Shown here in pieces: positions 45,493-56,475 of a stretch of DNA of 64,000 bases (positions within the stretch are counted from its first letter, which is position 1; each line of letters starts with the position of its first letter). The notes under the pieces are model-generated. The model made no database searches and had not been told where the DNA came from. It saw nothing but the letters and a program-made list of their open reading frames with translations. The stretch spans positions 744,001 through 808,000 of the forward strand of contig JAHEWK010000015.1 of NCBI GenBank assembly GCA_020740775.1, read 5' to 3'. The DNA is from Ilyonectria destructans (lineage: Eukaryota; Ascomycota; Sordariomycetes; Hypocreales; Nectriaceae). The translations under genes and the position numbers were made by a program.

Positions 45493-46113
45493 TCGCGGGA
45501 GACATGTGCGAGCGACTCTTAGCGAACCACTGAGGCGTCGCGACGAACATTCAGCCGACAGAGGAACGCAGTCATGATGCCATCCGAACTGCAACCCCGG
45601 ACGCACATAACGAGTCATCCCACAACCTGGTGGCGCCGACGAGTCCACTCGGCTCCTCTTCGAGATCCCACTGGGGTGCATCTGCCATGCGACCGGGCTG
45701 GCTTCATCCCTGCTAGGCGTGTGTCGGCTCGACGCCCCACACACACACCCTTCGTGCCGATCGGGTCTCCTCACATGAGCTACGGACATCTCCAACTTTT
45801 CCCCGCATGAGGCCAACACCCACAAGAAGTCACCGCACGTTTGACGTCGATGCTGTGGTTCTGAGGCGCAAGGACGTGGCATCACGTCGTTGGGGGTCTG
45901 GATGGAGACGCCGATGGAGACCCCGTGGGGGGCGGATTTTGTGGGCGGCAGGCGAACAATTGAATATCTTTGCCGCTGTTCCCACTTGCATCAGCTTGTC
46001 TCCTTCCATCCGTCTTCCAATCTTCTCTTTTGCATCATCTGGAGTTGATTGATTTGTCCTAAACATCACCTTTGTCGCAAGCAAATCCGCAAACCCACAA
46101 AACCACAGACACA
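45493..46113. promoter_or_regulatory. Upstream region of the aldolase gene
   Basis: This holds the 3' flank of the regulator gene and the aldolase promoter. The last 120 bp are CT- and CA-rich, ending in ACACAATG, a good start context. Confidence 0.45.
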
Positions 46114-47143
46114 ATGGGCTCAATCGCTGTCGCCAAGGGCAAGGCTTACCCGCCTGGAATCCACGTCCCTGCTCTGACTTGGTTCGCCGACGATGCCAGC
46201 CAGGAGATCGACTGGGACCTCCAGAAGAAGCACATTGAGTTTCTGATCAGCTCTGGCCTTGACGGAAGTAAGTGCGACGCAATTCCCCCTCACAGACTCA
46301 GATGGCTAACCTTTGCGCGCAGTTGTCATTGCTGGAACCAACGGCGAGGCGGTTACCCTTTCTGCGGCCGAGAAGTCACAATTGCTGCGAACGACGCGCG
46401 AGATTGCCGTGCAAGTTGGCCGCCCCGACATCACCATCACCCTGGGCACCTCCGGAAGCTGCACCCGCGATGTCATCGCCGAGACTCACCTGGCCAAGGA
46501 GGCCGGTGCCGACTTCGTCCTCGTCCTCACCCCCAGCTACTTCCACTTCGCCATGACCCAGGACGCCATCCTGGCCTTCTTCGAGGAGCTTGCCGGCGTC
46601 AGCCCTGTTCCCATTGTCATCTACAACTTCCCCGGCGTCGTTGCGGGTCTCGACGTCAACTCCGAGATGCTGGAGCGCCTGGGCCAGCACCCCAACATTG
46701 TCGGTGTGAAGCTGACTTGCGGCGGCATCGCCAAGGTTGCTCGCGTGACCGCCCAGTACAAGCCCGAGGACTTTGCTGCCCTGGCCGGTCAGAGCGACTG
46801 GCTCGTCCCTGCTCTGTCCGTCGGCAGCACCGGTGTGATTACCGGCGTCGCCAACCTGTACCCCAAGGTCTGCATCCAGATCTACGACCTGTACAAGGCT
46901 GGCAAGGTGCAGGCGGCCGAGGCTGCGCAGCTGAAGCTCGCGCAGATGGAATGGGGCTTCGCCAAGGGTGGCATCAACGGCACCAAGTGGGTTGTGGCCA
47001 AGATCCGTGGATACCCGCTGGAGAGCTGCCACTGCCGACGTCCCTACCCCGTGTACGGCGACGCTGACAAGCAGGCGTGGATCCTGAAGACGGTGGAGCC
47101 TCTGGCCGCTGTCGAGCAGGGTCTCGGCAAGCGGGGGGAGTAG
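46114..47143 (+). CDS. DHDPS/NAL-family aldolase (pyruvate-type class I)
   Basis: Two exons (46114-46267 and 46323-47143) encode 324 aa. The family forms a Schiff base between pyruvate and a Lys. The pyruvate-binding GTNGEA follows the intron, the catalytic Tyr is in IVIYNFPG, and the Schiff-base Lys is in IVGVKLTCGG. Fungal members rarely make dihydrodipicolinate, because fungi make lysine by the aminoadipate route. Those characterised act in sugar-acid breakdown, for example 2-keto-3-deoxy-L-galactonate aldolase of the galacturonate pathway, or on 4-hydroxy-2-oxoglutarate. Codon use is strongly biased, as in well-expressed genes. The neighbouring regulator and quinate-type permease support an acid-catabolism role. 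Confidence 0.88.
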
Positions 47144-48801
47144 GCGTAGCATTTAGACGTGTGGATGGATGATCTCGAACTTGCTTCTGTACCTATAGAC
47201 GGCCCCCGGAAGACGGGGAGGCCCATGGAACGGCGCTACGAACGTATGTACGTGGAATGAATGAAATGCATGCATTATAACTCTACCGGGATGTCGGGTC
47301 CAGTGTGTGTGTGACGAGTGAGCGGCTGAGAGGGGACGGGCCGTGAGGCTGCTAGTTGTGACGTCGTTTACGTGTTGGGCGTGCTGCCCGTTGAGATGCC
47401 CTCTATGATGACTAGAGTCGAGTCGGATATTGGCCGAGGCTGAGACAAGCGGTCAGATTGAAAATCTAACTGCTTGCCGAAGTCTGAAGCCGAGTGAGAT
47501 GCTTCTTACGGCCCAATTCTTTCGTCGGATATGTACAAGTCGTCTGATACCGCACATCATGTGTTGTTTCGAGGATGCGATCCGTACGTCAGGGACCATG
47601 GTGTTGAAGAAATTTCCTATTCGGGCGCGTATACCCAAAAGGGAAACCTAGGTCCCGACGCCCAGGTTGAATGCCACATGATGTACAAATATTTTCATTA
47701 AATTTACATCCGACGGATGGACTCCTGGTGGATCTGCACTGGATTTACCGACGGATTATCAGATTTTAGCAGGGAAACCGTGCGGTGCTAGCATCGTTCG
47801 CCACGAGTCGGGTTGAGTTGGTGGCAAGCCTCGAAAGGTCTTCTCGACTGATGGCTCTTCTTCAAGTTGCTCATCTCGACCAATTCCACCGCTCTTCTGC
47901 ATATTTCAAGCGTCATGGGATATTAAACGGCTTGGCTCTCCGAGCCGGCGTGCATTGTATATCCGTGCTCATCCGCGTCATCGGTTCTTACGTAGTAGTC
48001 CTCTCGTCGGAGGCTCTCCCCTTTACCCCGGCCCATCTCCACACCACCACGCCCGTTCCCGGTCTACGGCCGGATCCCTCCAATCGCTGGCCTCGCTCGC
48101 ATCGGCTCGCGTATCGCGTCGCTCAACTTGACTCGAACTTCTCCCGGCTGAAGACTCCCTGAACGCCTCTGGTCCGTCCGTCGGCTTCCCTCGCAACTGG
48201 CGGCCCTTGTTCGATCAGGTGTTGGATCCCATGAACCGAGTGGGCGCGTCCCCGTTCTCGTGAGCAGTTCTCCCAGGGTTCCAGTCTCCCGGTGCAGTAC
48301 CGTTTGGCCTTCTCCAACTCCTCCACTCCGACAGACCATCCCCAGATTTCTCCCCACCGTCTCTCCACACACCCCTTGACTCGAGCGTGGACGGTGTGGC
48401 AGCCTGCCTTGCAACCGCAATTGCCCCCCTGCTGAGCCCGAAGCGACAGGGCTCGTCGTCAAGCGACCACACACACCCCGGATTCCCAGGATCCCCCAAT
48501 GCGGAATCCCCGCAGGCGAGGGACCACGGCCCATGGGGTTGGTCCTGGACTGGACCGTTAGGATAAATATCTGCGCCTCGTCGCGTTCTTCTGGGGTTGT
48601 ATCAACAAGCAGCTACCAGACCTTGACACATCCAAACCGGCAAGGATCGCCGACGACCGGGGACTCAATCGCTGATTGATCTTGTTTATAAGGCTCCTGA
48701 TATCCGCTGCAGGACGTCTGACATCACTCCCTGCTTGGACTCAGAGGTGGATCTTTGATCTTTGATCTTTCACGACCAACACTTCACATCAAACCGTCAT
48801 C
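47144..48801. other. Intergenic region between aldolase and quinate-type permease
   Basis: About 1.66 kb without a supported ORF. Open frames on the minus strand near 48064-48534 are arginine- and glycine-rich and have no family match. The right end holds a 7-bp tandem repeat, listed separately. Confidence 0.4.
48750..48770. repeat. Three GATCTTT units in the permease promoter
   Basis: Three perfect 7-bp units lie about 32 bp before the permease start codon, probably in the 5' UTR or core promoter. Confidence 0.6.
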
Positions 48802-50771
48802 ATGGGTGGCTTCCGCGCTGTCGAGGATCGCCCGACGCCCAAGGAGGTGTACAACTGGCGTCTGTATGGCGAGGCCGCCATCATTGCCACCGGCTCTCTG
48901 CTGTAAGTGTTTGCGACACGCCGGGTCGTCGGTATTGGTCGTCTAACTGTGGATAGCTTCGGTTACGACTCGGCCTTTGTTGGCACCACCATTGCTCGAC
49001 AGAGCTTCAAGACCGACTTCAATATCAGCCCAGAGCACTCGGCCGACATCTCGTCCAACATCACATCCACCTTCCAGGCCGGTGCTTTCTTCGGCGCTAT
49101 CATCTGCTTCCTCCGTATGTCTCGCTCATCCCCAGTCCCGTATTGAGACCACACGGCTAACCAAACCCTCCTTGAACAGTCACTGAAAAGGTCGGTCGCA
49201 AGTGGGCTCTCCAGGCCAATGTCGTCCTCTTCCTCGTCGGCGCCATTCTCATGACTGCTGCTACCGGCCAACTCTCCTACATCTGTGAGTAGCACATCTC
49301 TTCTTCACAATATCCATTTCTAACCATCACAGACGCTGGACGTGCCCTGACCGGAATCGCCTGCGGTGCCATCACCGCCACCGTCCCCAGCTACATCGCC
49401 GAGCTTTCCATCGTCTCCATCCGTGGTATCCTGACCGGTCTCTTCGAGGTCGCTTACCAGATCGGCTCCCTCGTCGGCTTCTGGATCAACTATGGCATCA
49501 ACCAGAACATGGACGTCACCTCGGCTTCCAGTTGGCGCGTGCCCATGGCGGTCCAGATCATCCCCGCTGGTGTTCTCCTTGTCGGCGGCTTCTTCCTGCA
49601 CGAGAGCCCTCTCTGGCTGATGCGCAAGAACCGCGAGGAGGAGGCGACCGTCGCCCTCGAGTCCCTCCGAAAGCTCTCCCGTGACCACACCTGTGAGTGA
49701 AAACCGCTAGGCATAACTTCCAGGCCAAGATTGCTAATACAAAGTTCTAGACCTCCAGGAAGACCTTCAGATGATCCGAAGCCGACTTGCCGACGAGGCT
49801 CTCATTGCCGCAAAGTACGGTTCAGGATCTTGGGCATTCTTCCGTGGCTCCCTCACCGAGCTTAGCCGCAAGGGAATGTGGAACCGTGTCGTGCTCGTCT
49901 TCTGCTCTTTCGCTCTGCAGAACATGTCCGGTGCTGCTGGTAAGTTTCCATGCCCATAAGTACCACAACACCAAGACTGACTTGTGAAAAGCCATCAACT
50001 ACTACTCCCCCACCCTTTTCGGCTCTCTCGGTATCAGTGATGTCTCTCTCTACACCGGTATCTACGGTCTCGTCAAGGGTAAGATAATTCGAATATTCTC
50101 CTTGGCAAATCGCCCTTTGCTCACACTTTCTTAGCTGTTGCCTCCATCATCTTCTATGGTGCTCTCATTGACATCTGGGGACGACGAAACCCCACCATCA
50201 TCTCCTCTGCCATGTGCTCCGTCTGCCTCTGGATTGTCGGTACCTATGTCAAGATTGGCCACCCCGCCGATATCATTGCGGCTGGTAACGATCTGTCTCC
50301 CTCCACTGCCGCTGGTGGCAAGGCTGCCACTGCCATGATCATGATCTACTCTGTCTTGTAAGTCACAAAATGTGCTTAATCAAGTACCTTGACTAATTCT
50401 TATTCAGCTGGTCTTTCGGTCTTAACGGTATCCCCTGGATCGTCTCCGCTGAGATTTTCCCCGGTGCCCTCCGAACTCTTACCGGTACCTATGCTGCCAT
50501 GGTCCAGTGGCTCACTCAGTTCGCCATCACCAAGGCTCTCCCCTACATCTTCAAGTCTTTCGCCTTCGGCACTTGGTACTTCTTCGCCTGCTGGATGATG
50601 ATTGCCGCCATTTGGGCTTTCGTCTTCCTTCCTGAGACTAAGGGCAAGACCCTGGACGAGATGGATGTCATGTTTGGCTACATTCATGACCGAGCTCCCA
50701 GCGATATTGACAACTTCGACAAGGTTGCTGACAAGCACTCTGCTACCGAGCACTCTGAGGAGCGCGTATGA
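48802..50771 (+). CDS. MFS transporter, quinate permease-like
   Basis: Eight exons (48802-48902, 48957-49114, 49180-49284, 49333-49692, 49751-49939, 49992-50078, 50135-50357, 50408-50771) encode 528 aa, every junction restoring sugar-porter sequence. Motifs are LFGYDSAFVGTTIA, GRALTGIACGAITATVPSYI, HESPLWLMRKNREEEA, SGAAAINYYSPTLFGSLGI, DIWGRRNPT and PETKGKTLDEMDVMFG. The helix-7 motif with SGAAAINYYSP rather than GINSI is typical of the fungal quinate/inositol-type permeases (qa-y, QutD), so an organic or sugar acid is more likely than glucose. Inference is limited because substrate ranges in this group are broad. It lies downstream of the aldolase on the same strand. Confidence 0.92.
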
Positions 50772-51316
50772 GCTGATGAAAGTGCGTGACGAATTGATTG
50801 TATAACTTAGGTGGTTGGTAAATACAGAGCGAGGATGAAGGACTCCTGGACGTCGTTTGTGGCGGTCCGGATATGACACAGAATGTTGGAGATGAAGGAG
50901 TGCTAAAGCTCCGTCGATAATACCCATAGTATCTCCAACAAATTAATTATGTCATCAGAGAAATTTTGCCACTCCCTGACAGTGATGTGTTTCGTCTATT
51001 TCTGGGTTCTTTGAACATGGGCGGGAAACGTGCCACACGTCCCAGTTGCAACAAAGAACTTTAGCATCCACGAGCGTCTACAGGAACAGGATATAGTCTT
51101 TGACCAAAACAAGCTAATTGTTCTTCGACTGTCATTGTGCGCCTTCCATCTGTATCTAATAAAAGAAATGAAAGGAAGGGATGGACTTGCCGTTGCTAGG
51201 AATTGTAATACATCTAGTTCTGACCTCCGCTTCAACCCAGGAGATGCTGGCTTTCTTACCCCCAAAAGCTGGCATTCATTCAATTTCGTAACCTGTATAA
51301 CAGTTTGAGTTACAAA
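50772..51316. other. Intergenic region
   Basis: This holds the 3' flank of the permease gene and a short AT-rich stretch before a doubtful ORF. No further feature is seen. Confidence 0.4.
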
Positions 51317-52078
51317 ATGGTCATCCCAGAGCCTCAGCATGTACTATTAGAGGCAGCTCGTCGTCAATCAGCCAATTCTCGACGACTGCTACAGTCGCTG
51401 CAACGACGACAACCGCAACGCCAACTACATCAACAGCAACTTCAGAATCGGCAATACCGCGATAATAAATCACATAACAACGGTCTAACACGCCGCCACC
51501 GCCATCATCCATGGGCGCGCTCATGGCCGCAGTTGCAGACGGTCAACCCAAGATTGCTCATCTTCCGATATCCCCGTCTTTCGTCGCACCAATCGCGGCC
51601 CCCAATATCTTGGCAAGTCGTCGAATCTACCCCAAAACAGAAAAAAGTTCCAGCTTCACCATACACAGACCGAGGACATGGGGACGTATGGATGGGGAGT
51701 CAAGGATACCAGGTCTGGTTCGCAAGGCAGCAACTCGGCAGTGGAAAAAAGAACGAGAAACTTCAGACGTATAAGCCGGAGCCTATGGAGCCATTGTTTG
51801 GCCTGGAAGAGCACTTGGAACTATTGCCACCCCCGGAGCCCGGAGTGGAACTAGAACTCGGGGTCGAGATGGATTGGATGAGGTATCTGCCGTCAGAGAG
51901 CAGAGCACCGATAGGAGGGGTCTTGGGCAGCCAGAGGTCTGACGCGTCATGGACGATTATGTCTGGGATGAATGGAACAGATGAGTACTGCAAGGTTGAG
52001 AGAATGGTATGGATGCAAGGGAATAACGGCGAGTTCCGGCCGGTGGGCACAGGCAATGCCAGAATGACTTGGATATAG
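51317..52078 (+). CDS. Doubtful hypothetical ORF
   Basis: An ATG-started frame of 253 aa. The N-terminal 60 residues are Gln- and Arg-rich, and the middle is basic. The C-terminal half is more protein-like (EPMEPLFGLEEHLELLPPPE, then EMDWMRYLPSESRAPIGGVL). I do not recognise it, and no intron or domain supports it. It could be a genuine small gene, one exon of a different model, or a chance frame between two transporter genes. Confidence 0.35.
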   Translation: MVIPEPQHVLLEAARRQSANSRRLLQSLQRRQPQRQLHQQQLQNRQYRDNKSHNNGLTRRHRHHPWARSWPQLQTVNPRLLIFRYPRLSSHQSRPPISWQVVESTPKQKKVPASPYTDRGHGDVWMGSQGYQVWFARQQLGSGKKNEKLQTYKPEPMEPLFGLEEHLELLPPPEPGVELELGVEMDWMRYLPSESRAPIGGVLGSQRSDASWTIMSGMNGTDEYCKVERMVWMQGNNGEFRPVGTGNARMTWI

Positions 52079-52258
52079 ACGAGTCATGTTTCTTATTGCA
52101 AGGGTTTGGAGCTGCTGGAGGTTATCAAACTAGCTTAGCGTTCTGTTGCTGTCGATTGAAGAAGGTATCGTTCCATACCTGCATGTGGTATACTCTCTTT
52201 GGTGATGTCCCTAGACCCAACCGGACGTATCTTGCATTTAATACTAATCACTTCGGTC

Positions 52259-54029
52259 TTAGTCGCGAGATGACTTTATCGCCGCTTCCACTTCGACCGC
52301 ACTCGTTTCGTGACTTTCTGCTGAGATTGTTGGCGCAATGTTGTCCGCCCGCGGTTGGTTCTTCCAATGTCGCGCAGGAATCCCATCGCGAAAGAAGCCA
52401 TTGATCTCCTCGATGGAACGCCCCGTCACCTCGCCAACGCAGAAATACACATACGCCCAAGTCACAAAGCACAAGCCGGTATAGACGAAGCCAGTCTTGG
52501 GTCCGAGGCCGGCTGAGTAGTACAGATACGGCAGGGTAAAGACCGTCACCCAGACTGTCACCCAGAATGCGGCCACGGCGACAGCGTATATTTTGTTTCG
52601 ATTTCGACCGACCGCCATTTCGGAAGCCTAACCGAAGCAGTTAGCAATGTAGATCTCCCTCCCAAACGAGGCGAGGTCACTTACAATGGTCCAACCCAAC
52701 GGACCCCATGCAAAGTTGAAGGCCACAATCTCAATGATAACGAAACTAATAATGACCTTTCCGATAGTTTGGCTAGGGGTCCCACCAGGGATGCCTAAAC
52801 AGCCCACCACGAAGATGGATACCGTCATGATGCCGGTGGTTATCATGAGCAGGGGCCGCCGCGGCAGTTTGTTAGCTAACATAACGGCCGCTAGCACAAC
52901 AAATACTTGGATAATGAAGACGATCAGGGTCATAAGGAATGGGTCACTTAGACCAATGGCCTTGGAGAAGACAGTGCCGAAGTAGTAGAACCACTGGATC
53001 CCGTTGATTTGCTGCGCGACAAGTGCTCCTGCACTGTACACGACCTTGCGGCGCTCGATTGGGTCCGTGACGAGTTGCATCCATCCGCCGGTGGCCTCGG
53101 TCGCCCGCTCTCGGTCGAGATCGTCCTCGATCCTACGCATCACAGGCGCAGGGTCGTACTCCTTGTCTTCGCGGTGGAGTAGACGCAGAGCATGCGTGGC
53201 ATCCTTAGGGCGATCCTCGCGGATCAGCCAGCGAGGCGACTCCGGCACCCACCATATCCCAAGCAGGATGATAAGCGGGAAGAGGAGCTGGAAGCCGATG
53301 GGAAAGCGGTAAGCGAACGTGGTGTTGTTGGAGACGACGCCACGATTGATAGCGGCCGCAATGATTTGAGACACGGACAGGGTGAGTTGCCAGCACATCA
53401 AGAGAGGGCTGCGAAGTGAGTCTGGTGCGATTTCCTGTCAAATGAGGCCGTTAGATGCCAATGCCTGGCCATCGGGCCATGCGGATGCTGCGGAGAGGCT
53501 TGCTTACTCCCATGTACAGTGGTGAAGTTGCCGAGAAGTTGCCCACGCCGAAGCCAAGAACAGCTCGACCGGCAGTCATGAGAGCCACGCTAGAAGTTGT
53601 CACGAGCTGCATAATGACACCCACTATGATGGTGATGGTGCCTATCAAGAAGACCCCCTTGCGTCCAAAAAGGTCGTTTAGGGGCGCTGCTACGAGAGAC
53701 CCAATCAACTCGCCGAGATTGATCATGGAGGTCATGACGGACAGTGTAGCGGGCGAGATTTCGTACTCGCCATTTTTGTTTCGGTGCCCAAAGTGCCGTA
53801 CGAATACATCTTTAGCGTCTGTCAGTTTCCTGCTAGCATTGTCGTTGATGGAGGAAGAACAACGGGGGTCGGAAGCCCCCTATCTGCCTCAATAGACATC
53901 CGAACGAGCGGCGGACGTACCAAGCGTCGACACGCCATTGAAGTAGACGCCATCGTAGCCGTACAAGCAGGCTCCCAGCGCAGCGAAGCCGCAAAACAGC
54001 CAGACGTAGGGATATTGGATTCGCAGCAT
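52259..54029 (-). CDS. MFS sugar transporter
   Basis: Four exons (54029-53921, 53809-53508, 53434-52685, 52627-52259) encode 509 aa of the sugar porter family. Visible motifs are CLYGYDGVYFNGV in helix 1, PLNDLFGRKGVF in loop 2-3, VPESPRWLIRED after helix 6, QQINGIQWFYYFGTVF in helix 7 and FNFAWGPLGWTI in helix 10. The usual PETKG after helix 12 is replaced by VGEVTGRSIEEINGFF. This type is common among fungal maltose, lactose and oligosaccharide permeases. It is divergent from a GH32-like glycosidase gene across about 740 bp, suggesting shared control and import of the glycosidase's substrate. Confidence 0.92.
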
Positions 54030-54773
54030 GGCTCAAGGGGGATCCCAGCGTCGGTCGACGTCTCAGGAGGGGCCGCCCAGGCCTTTCGGTTCGTTCGTCT
54101 CGCTGGTCGTCGTATTGCGGCCAGGGATAGTGCCTGGAGTGACAGGTGCGTTACTTGCCAGCGGAGGCCAGTAGCGTCTGGATAGTCCCGGCGCGAGTCG
54201 ACTTAGACTCTTAGACTGACGGGGAGGCGAAGCAAAGCAAATGGGGCGAGTCCACCCAACCCCGGATTTGTCGTTCTTGGTTGACTCAGCGGCTCCGGAG
54301 CAAGGCGAGGTTCTAGTTGCGTGGTTTGAGTGGTTCTCATAGTTCTCCCCCCTCTCGGTCTATTGTTCTTCGAGCGGGTCTCGTTAATAAGGTTTCCATC
54401 CTGGAGCAATAGGACAAGGCCAGGGGCGACGCCTTGCCACTTGGGGAACGCCGCGCGCCGAGGCCATCGATATGCGGAAGAGAAGCCGGGGAGTTGATGA
54501 CGACCACACGTGAGATGCCACGGCGTGGGATTAGTTTGGCATGGGGCGGTGCCGAGGGAGCGGACGCGGCGAACCGCAAGCAGATGGGGATAGGCCGGGC
54601 GTGGCGGTTGATAAAGTAAACTAGAGTCTAATACCAGTGATTCGGATCCAGATATAATACGGGAATGCCCAGCAGAACTTGGGCGTAAGTGAATTCTAGT
54701 TCGAGATGGATATCAGAGCCTGCTTGGGTTTATTTCTGGCTTGTACCTCAAGACCGAGCTGAGCATACGCAAC
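54030..54773. promoter_or_regulatory. Divergent promoter of transporter and GH32-like gene
   Basis: This 744-bp stretch holds the promoters of both genes. A perfect 10-bp palindrome, GCTCCGGAGC, lies at 54292-54301 and contains abutting half-site-like triplets, and CGG triplets are frequent on the right near 54560. A Zn2Cys6 regulator gene two genes away is the obvious candidate factor, but no binding can be shown from sequence. Confidence 0.5.
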
Positions 54774-56426
54774 ATGAACAGGCTTGAACAACACCGCGCC
54801 GTCGGGGGCGGGTTCTATCACGACAATACCCCTACGAGACGACCAATCCAGCGAGTCCCAACTCCTCCTCCAGATTTCTGTCCGTACCGTCGCCCAGACT
54901 CTGAGGAGGCGGCGGCCGATGCCATCCCAATACTTGTCGACAATACCTACCACCTGTTCCACCTGATTACGCCGCCGGCGACGAAGCACCATCCCGAGCG
55001 TCTGCGCTCGTCTTGGTCGCGCATACGATCCACGAACCTAGTCGACTGGACGCGGGATATCAAACCCGTCCTTACACCAGGCGACGATGCTGCAGATCCC
55101 GACGCCGACGGCGCGTGGACTGGCGCCGCCCTCATCGGCCCGGATGGCAACATGAACATCTTCTACACGGGATACAACCTGTCGCAGGGCGGACGGCAGA
55201 CCATTCTGCGCACAAAGTCAGGGGACCGCTACGGCACAGTGTTCGAGAAGCCCGGGACGCCCATCACCATCGTCGGTGACGGGCTCGCCAAGTTCGAGGA
55301 CATTGACTTCCGCGATCCCTTCGTCTTCTACAACGCCGCCGAGTCGCGGTACTGGATGCTCGTGGCCACCCGCCTGGCGTCCGGCTCCCCCTGGAGCCGC
55401 GGATGCATTGCCTTGTTGACGTCCCCGTGTCTCGAGGTCTGGACTGTCTCGCCAGAGCCCCTCTACGCTCCCAATGACATGTTCTGCCCCGAGTGCCCAG
55501 AGCTCTTCACCCTCCCCAACGGGCGGTGGTATCTCGTATTCTCACGCTTCCACGCGCCGAACGCTGGCACTGTATATCGCATCGCCGACAACCCACGAGG
55601 CCCATTCCGCGTTCCGCGCGACGGCTCTCATGGTCGGTTGGACGGACGGCGCTGGTACGCTGCCAAGTCGTGCCCAAAGGCCGGCGACCCTCGAAAGAGG
55701 ATTTCCTTTGGTTGGCTGGGCGACTACGCTGATGACGAGAACAAGTGGCTCTGGGGAGGCGATCTAGGGATTCCACGGGAAATGTACGCCGATAATAACG
55801 GCCACTTGCGGATTGAAGCTGACCCGGGATTGCGAGACTTCCTCTGGCGAACGTCAAAGACGGTCTGCCAAGGGAGTGCGGCTCCTAGTCTATATCTCTG
55901 CTCGCTCGGGTCTACAGCAACGCACTTTCCAGAGCTTGGGTCCCTTGCTCTACGGCACGACCTCTTCATCGACTTCAAGGTCGCAGCCTGTGACGCCCAC
56001 AGCTTCGGTGTAATGCTACAAACCGACGAGTCTGGGAAAGGACATCGTCTCCAGTTTAGCCCTTCAGGCCACGGCTTATTCTCCGTCGCCCTGTGGACCG
56101 ATTTCCCACCCCTCGACGACTTTTGGGCCGACCAATACCGACTACACCTACCCAGACCGATCGACGGCCCCGAGCTCGTACGGCATGATAATGTTAGTCT
56201 GGTGGAAGGGGTGTTCCTCTTCTTGAGGGGACAGGTTATAGAGGCATTCTGTGGGGGGCGGTCGCTGAGCTTCCGCTTGCCAAAACCAGATGCTTCTGGT
56301 GGCGAGATACGAAGGTTCGGCTGGTTCGTGGAAGACGGGATGGTTGACGTCGTCAACATCTCCGTGAGGCACAGAATAGTAGAGGGTGCTCTTGATGTGG
56401 AAGACGCAATCGGAGATCATGAGTAA
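54774..56426 (+). CDS. GH32-like glycoside hydrolase, probably intracellular
   Basis: An intronless gene of 550 aa. The GH32 five-bladed propeller is suggested by DGAWTGAALIGPDGNMNIFYTG, by RDP at residues 180-182 (FRDPFVF) and by MFCPECPELF with the acid/base Glu at about 240. The normal first block with WMNDPNG is not present; the corresponding segment reads ADAIPILVDNTYHLFHL, where Asp49 may be the nucleophile. A beta-sandwich-like C-terminal region follows. GH32 enzymes cut fructosyl bonds in sucrose, inulin or levan, but the altered block makes the substrate uncertain. There is no signal peptide, which fits a cytosolic enzyme acting on sugar imported by the divergent transporter. It is convergent with a Zn2Cys6 regulator gene, 49 bp away. 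Confidence 0.85.
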   Translation: MNRLEQHRAVGGGFYHDNTPTRRPIQRVPTPPPDFCPYRRPDSEEAAADAIPILVDNTYHLFHLITPPATKHHPERLRSSWSRIRSTNLVDWTRDIKPVLTPGDDAADPDADGAWTGAALIGPDGNMNIFYTGYNLSQGGRQTILRTKSGDRYGTVFEKPGTPITIVGDGLAKFEDIDFRDPFVFYNAAESRYWMLVATRLASGSPWSRGCIALLTSPCLEVWTVSPEPLYAPNDMFCPECPELFTLPNGRWYLVFSRFHAPNAGTVYRIADNPRGPFRVPRDGSHGRLDGRRWYAAKSCPKAGDPRKRISFGWLGDYADDENKWLWGGDLGIPREMYADNNGHLRIEADPGLRDFLWRTSKTVCQGSAAPSLYLCSLGSTATHFPELGSLALRHDLFIDFKVAACDAHSFGVMLQTDESGKGHRLQFSPSGHGLFSVALWTDFPPLDDFWADQYRLHLPRPIDGPELVRHDNVSLVEGVFLFLRGQVIEAFCGGRSLSFRLPKPDASGGEIRRFGWFVEDGMVDVVNISVRHRIVEGALDVEDAIGDHE

Positions 56427-56475
56427 AGGTGGATCACCGTCATTTTTATTCATCATCCTGGACAGTTTATCATCA

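Noticed and set aside
46376..47152. A 258-codon antisense frame and a 331-codon shifted frame over the aldolase gene
   Set aside because: Both are by-products of the aldolase codon bias; the sense frame has all catalytic motifs.
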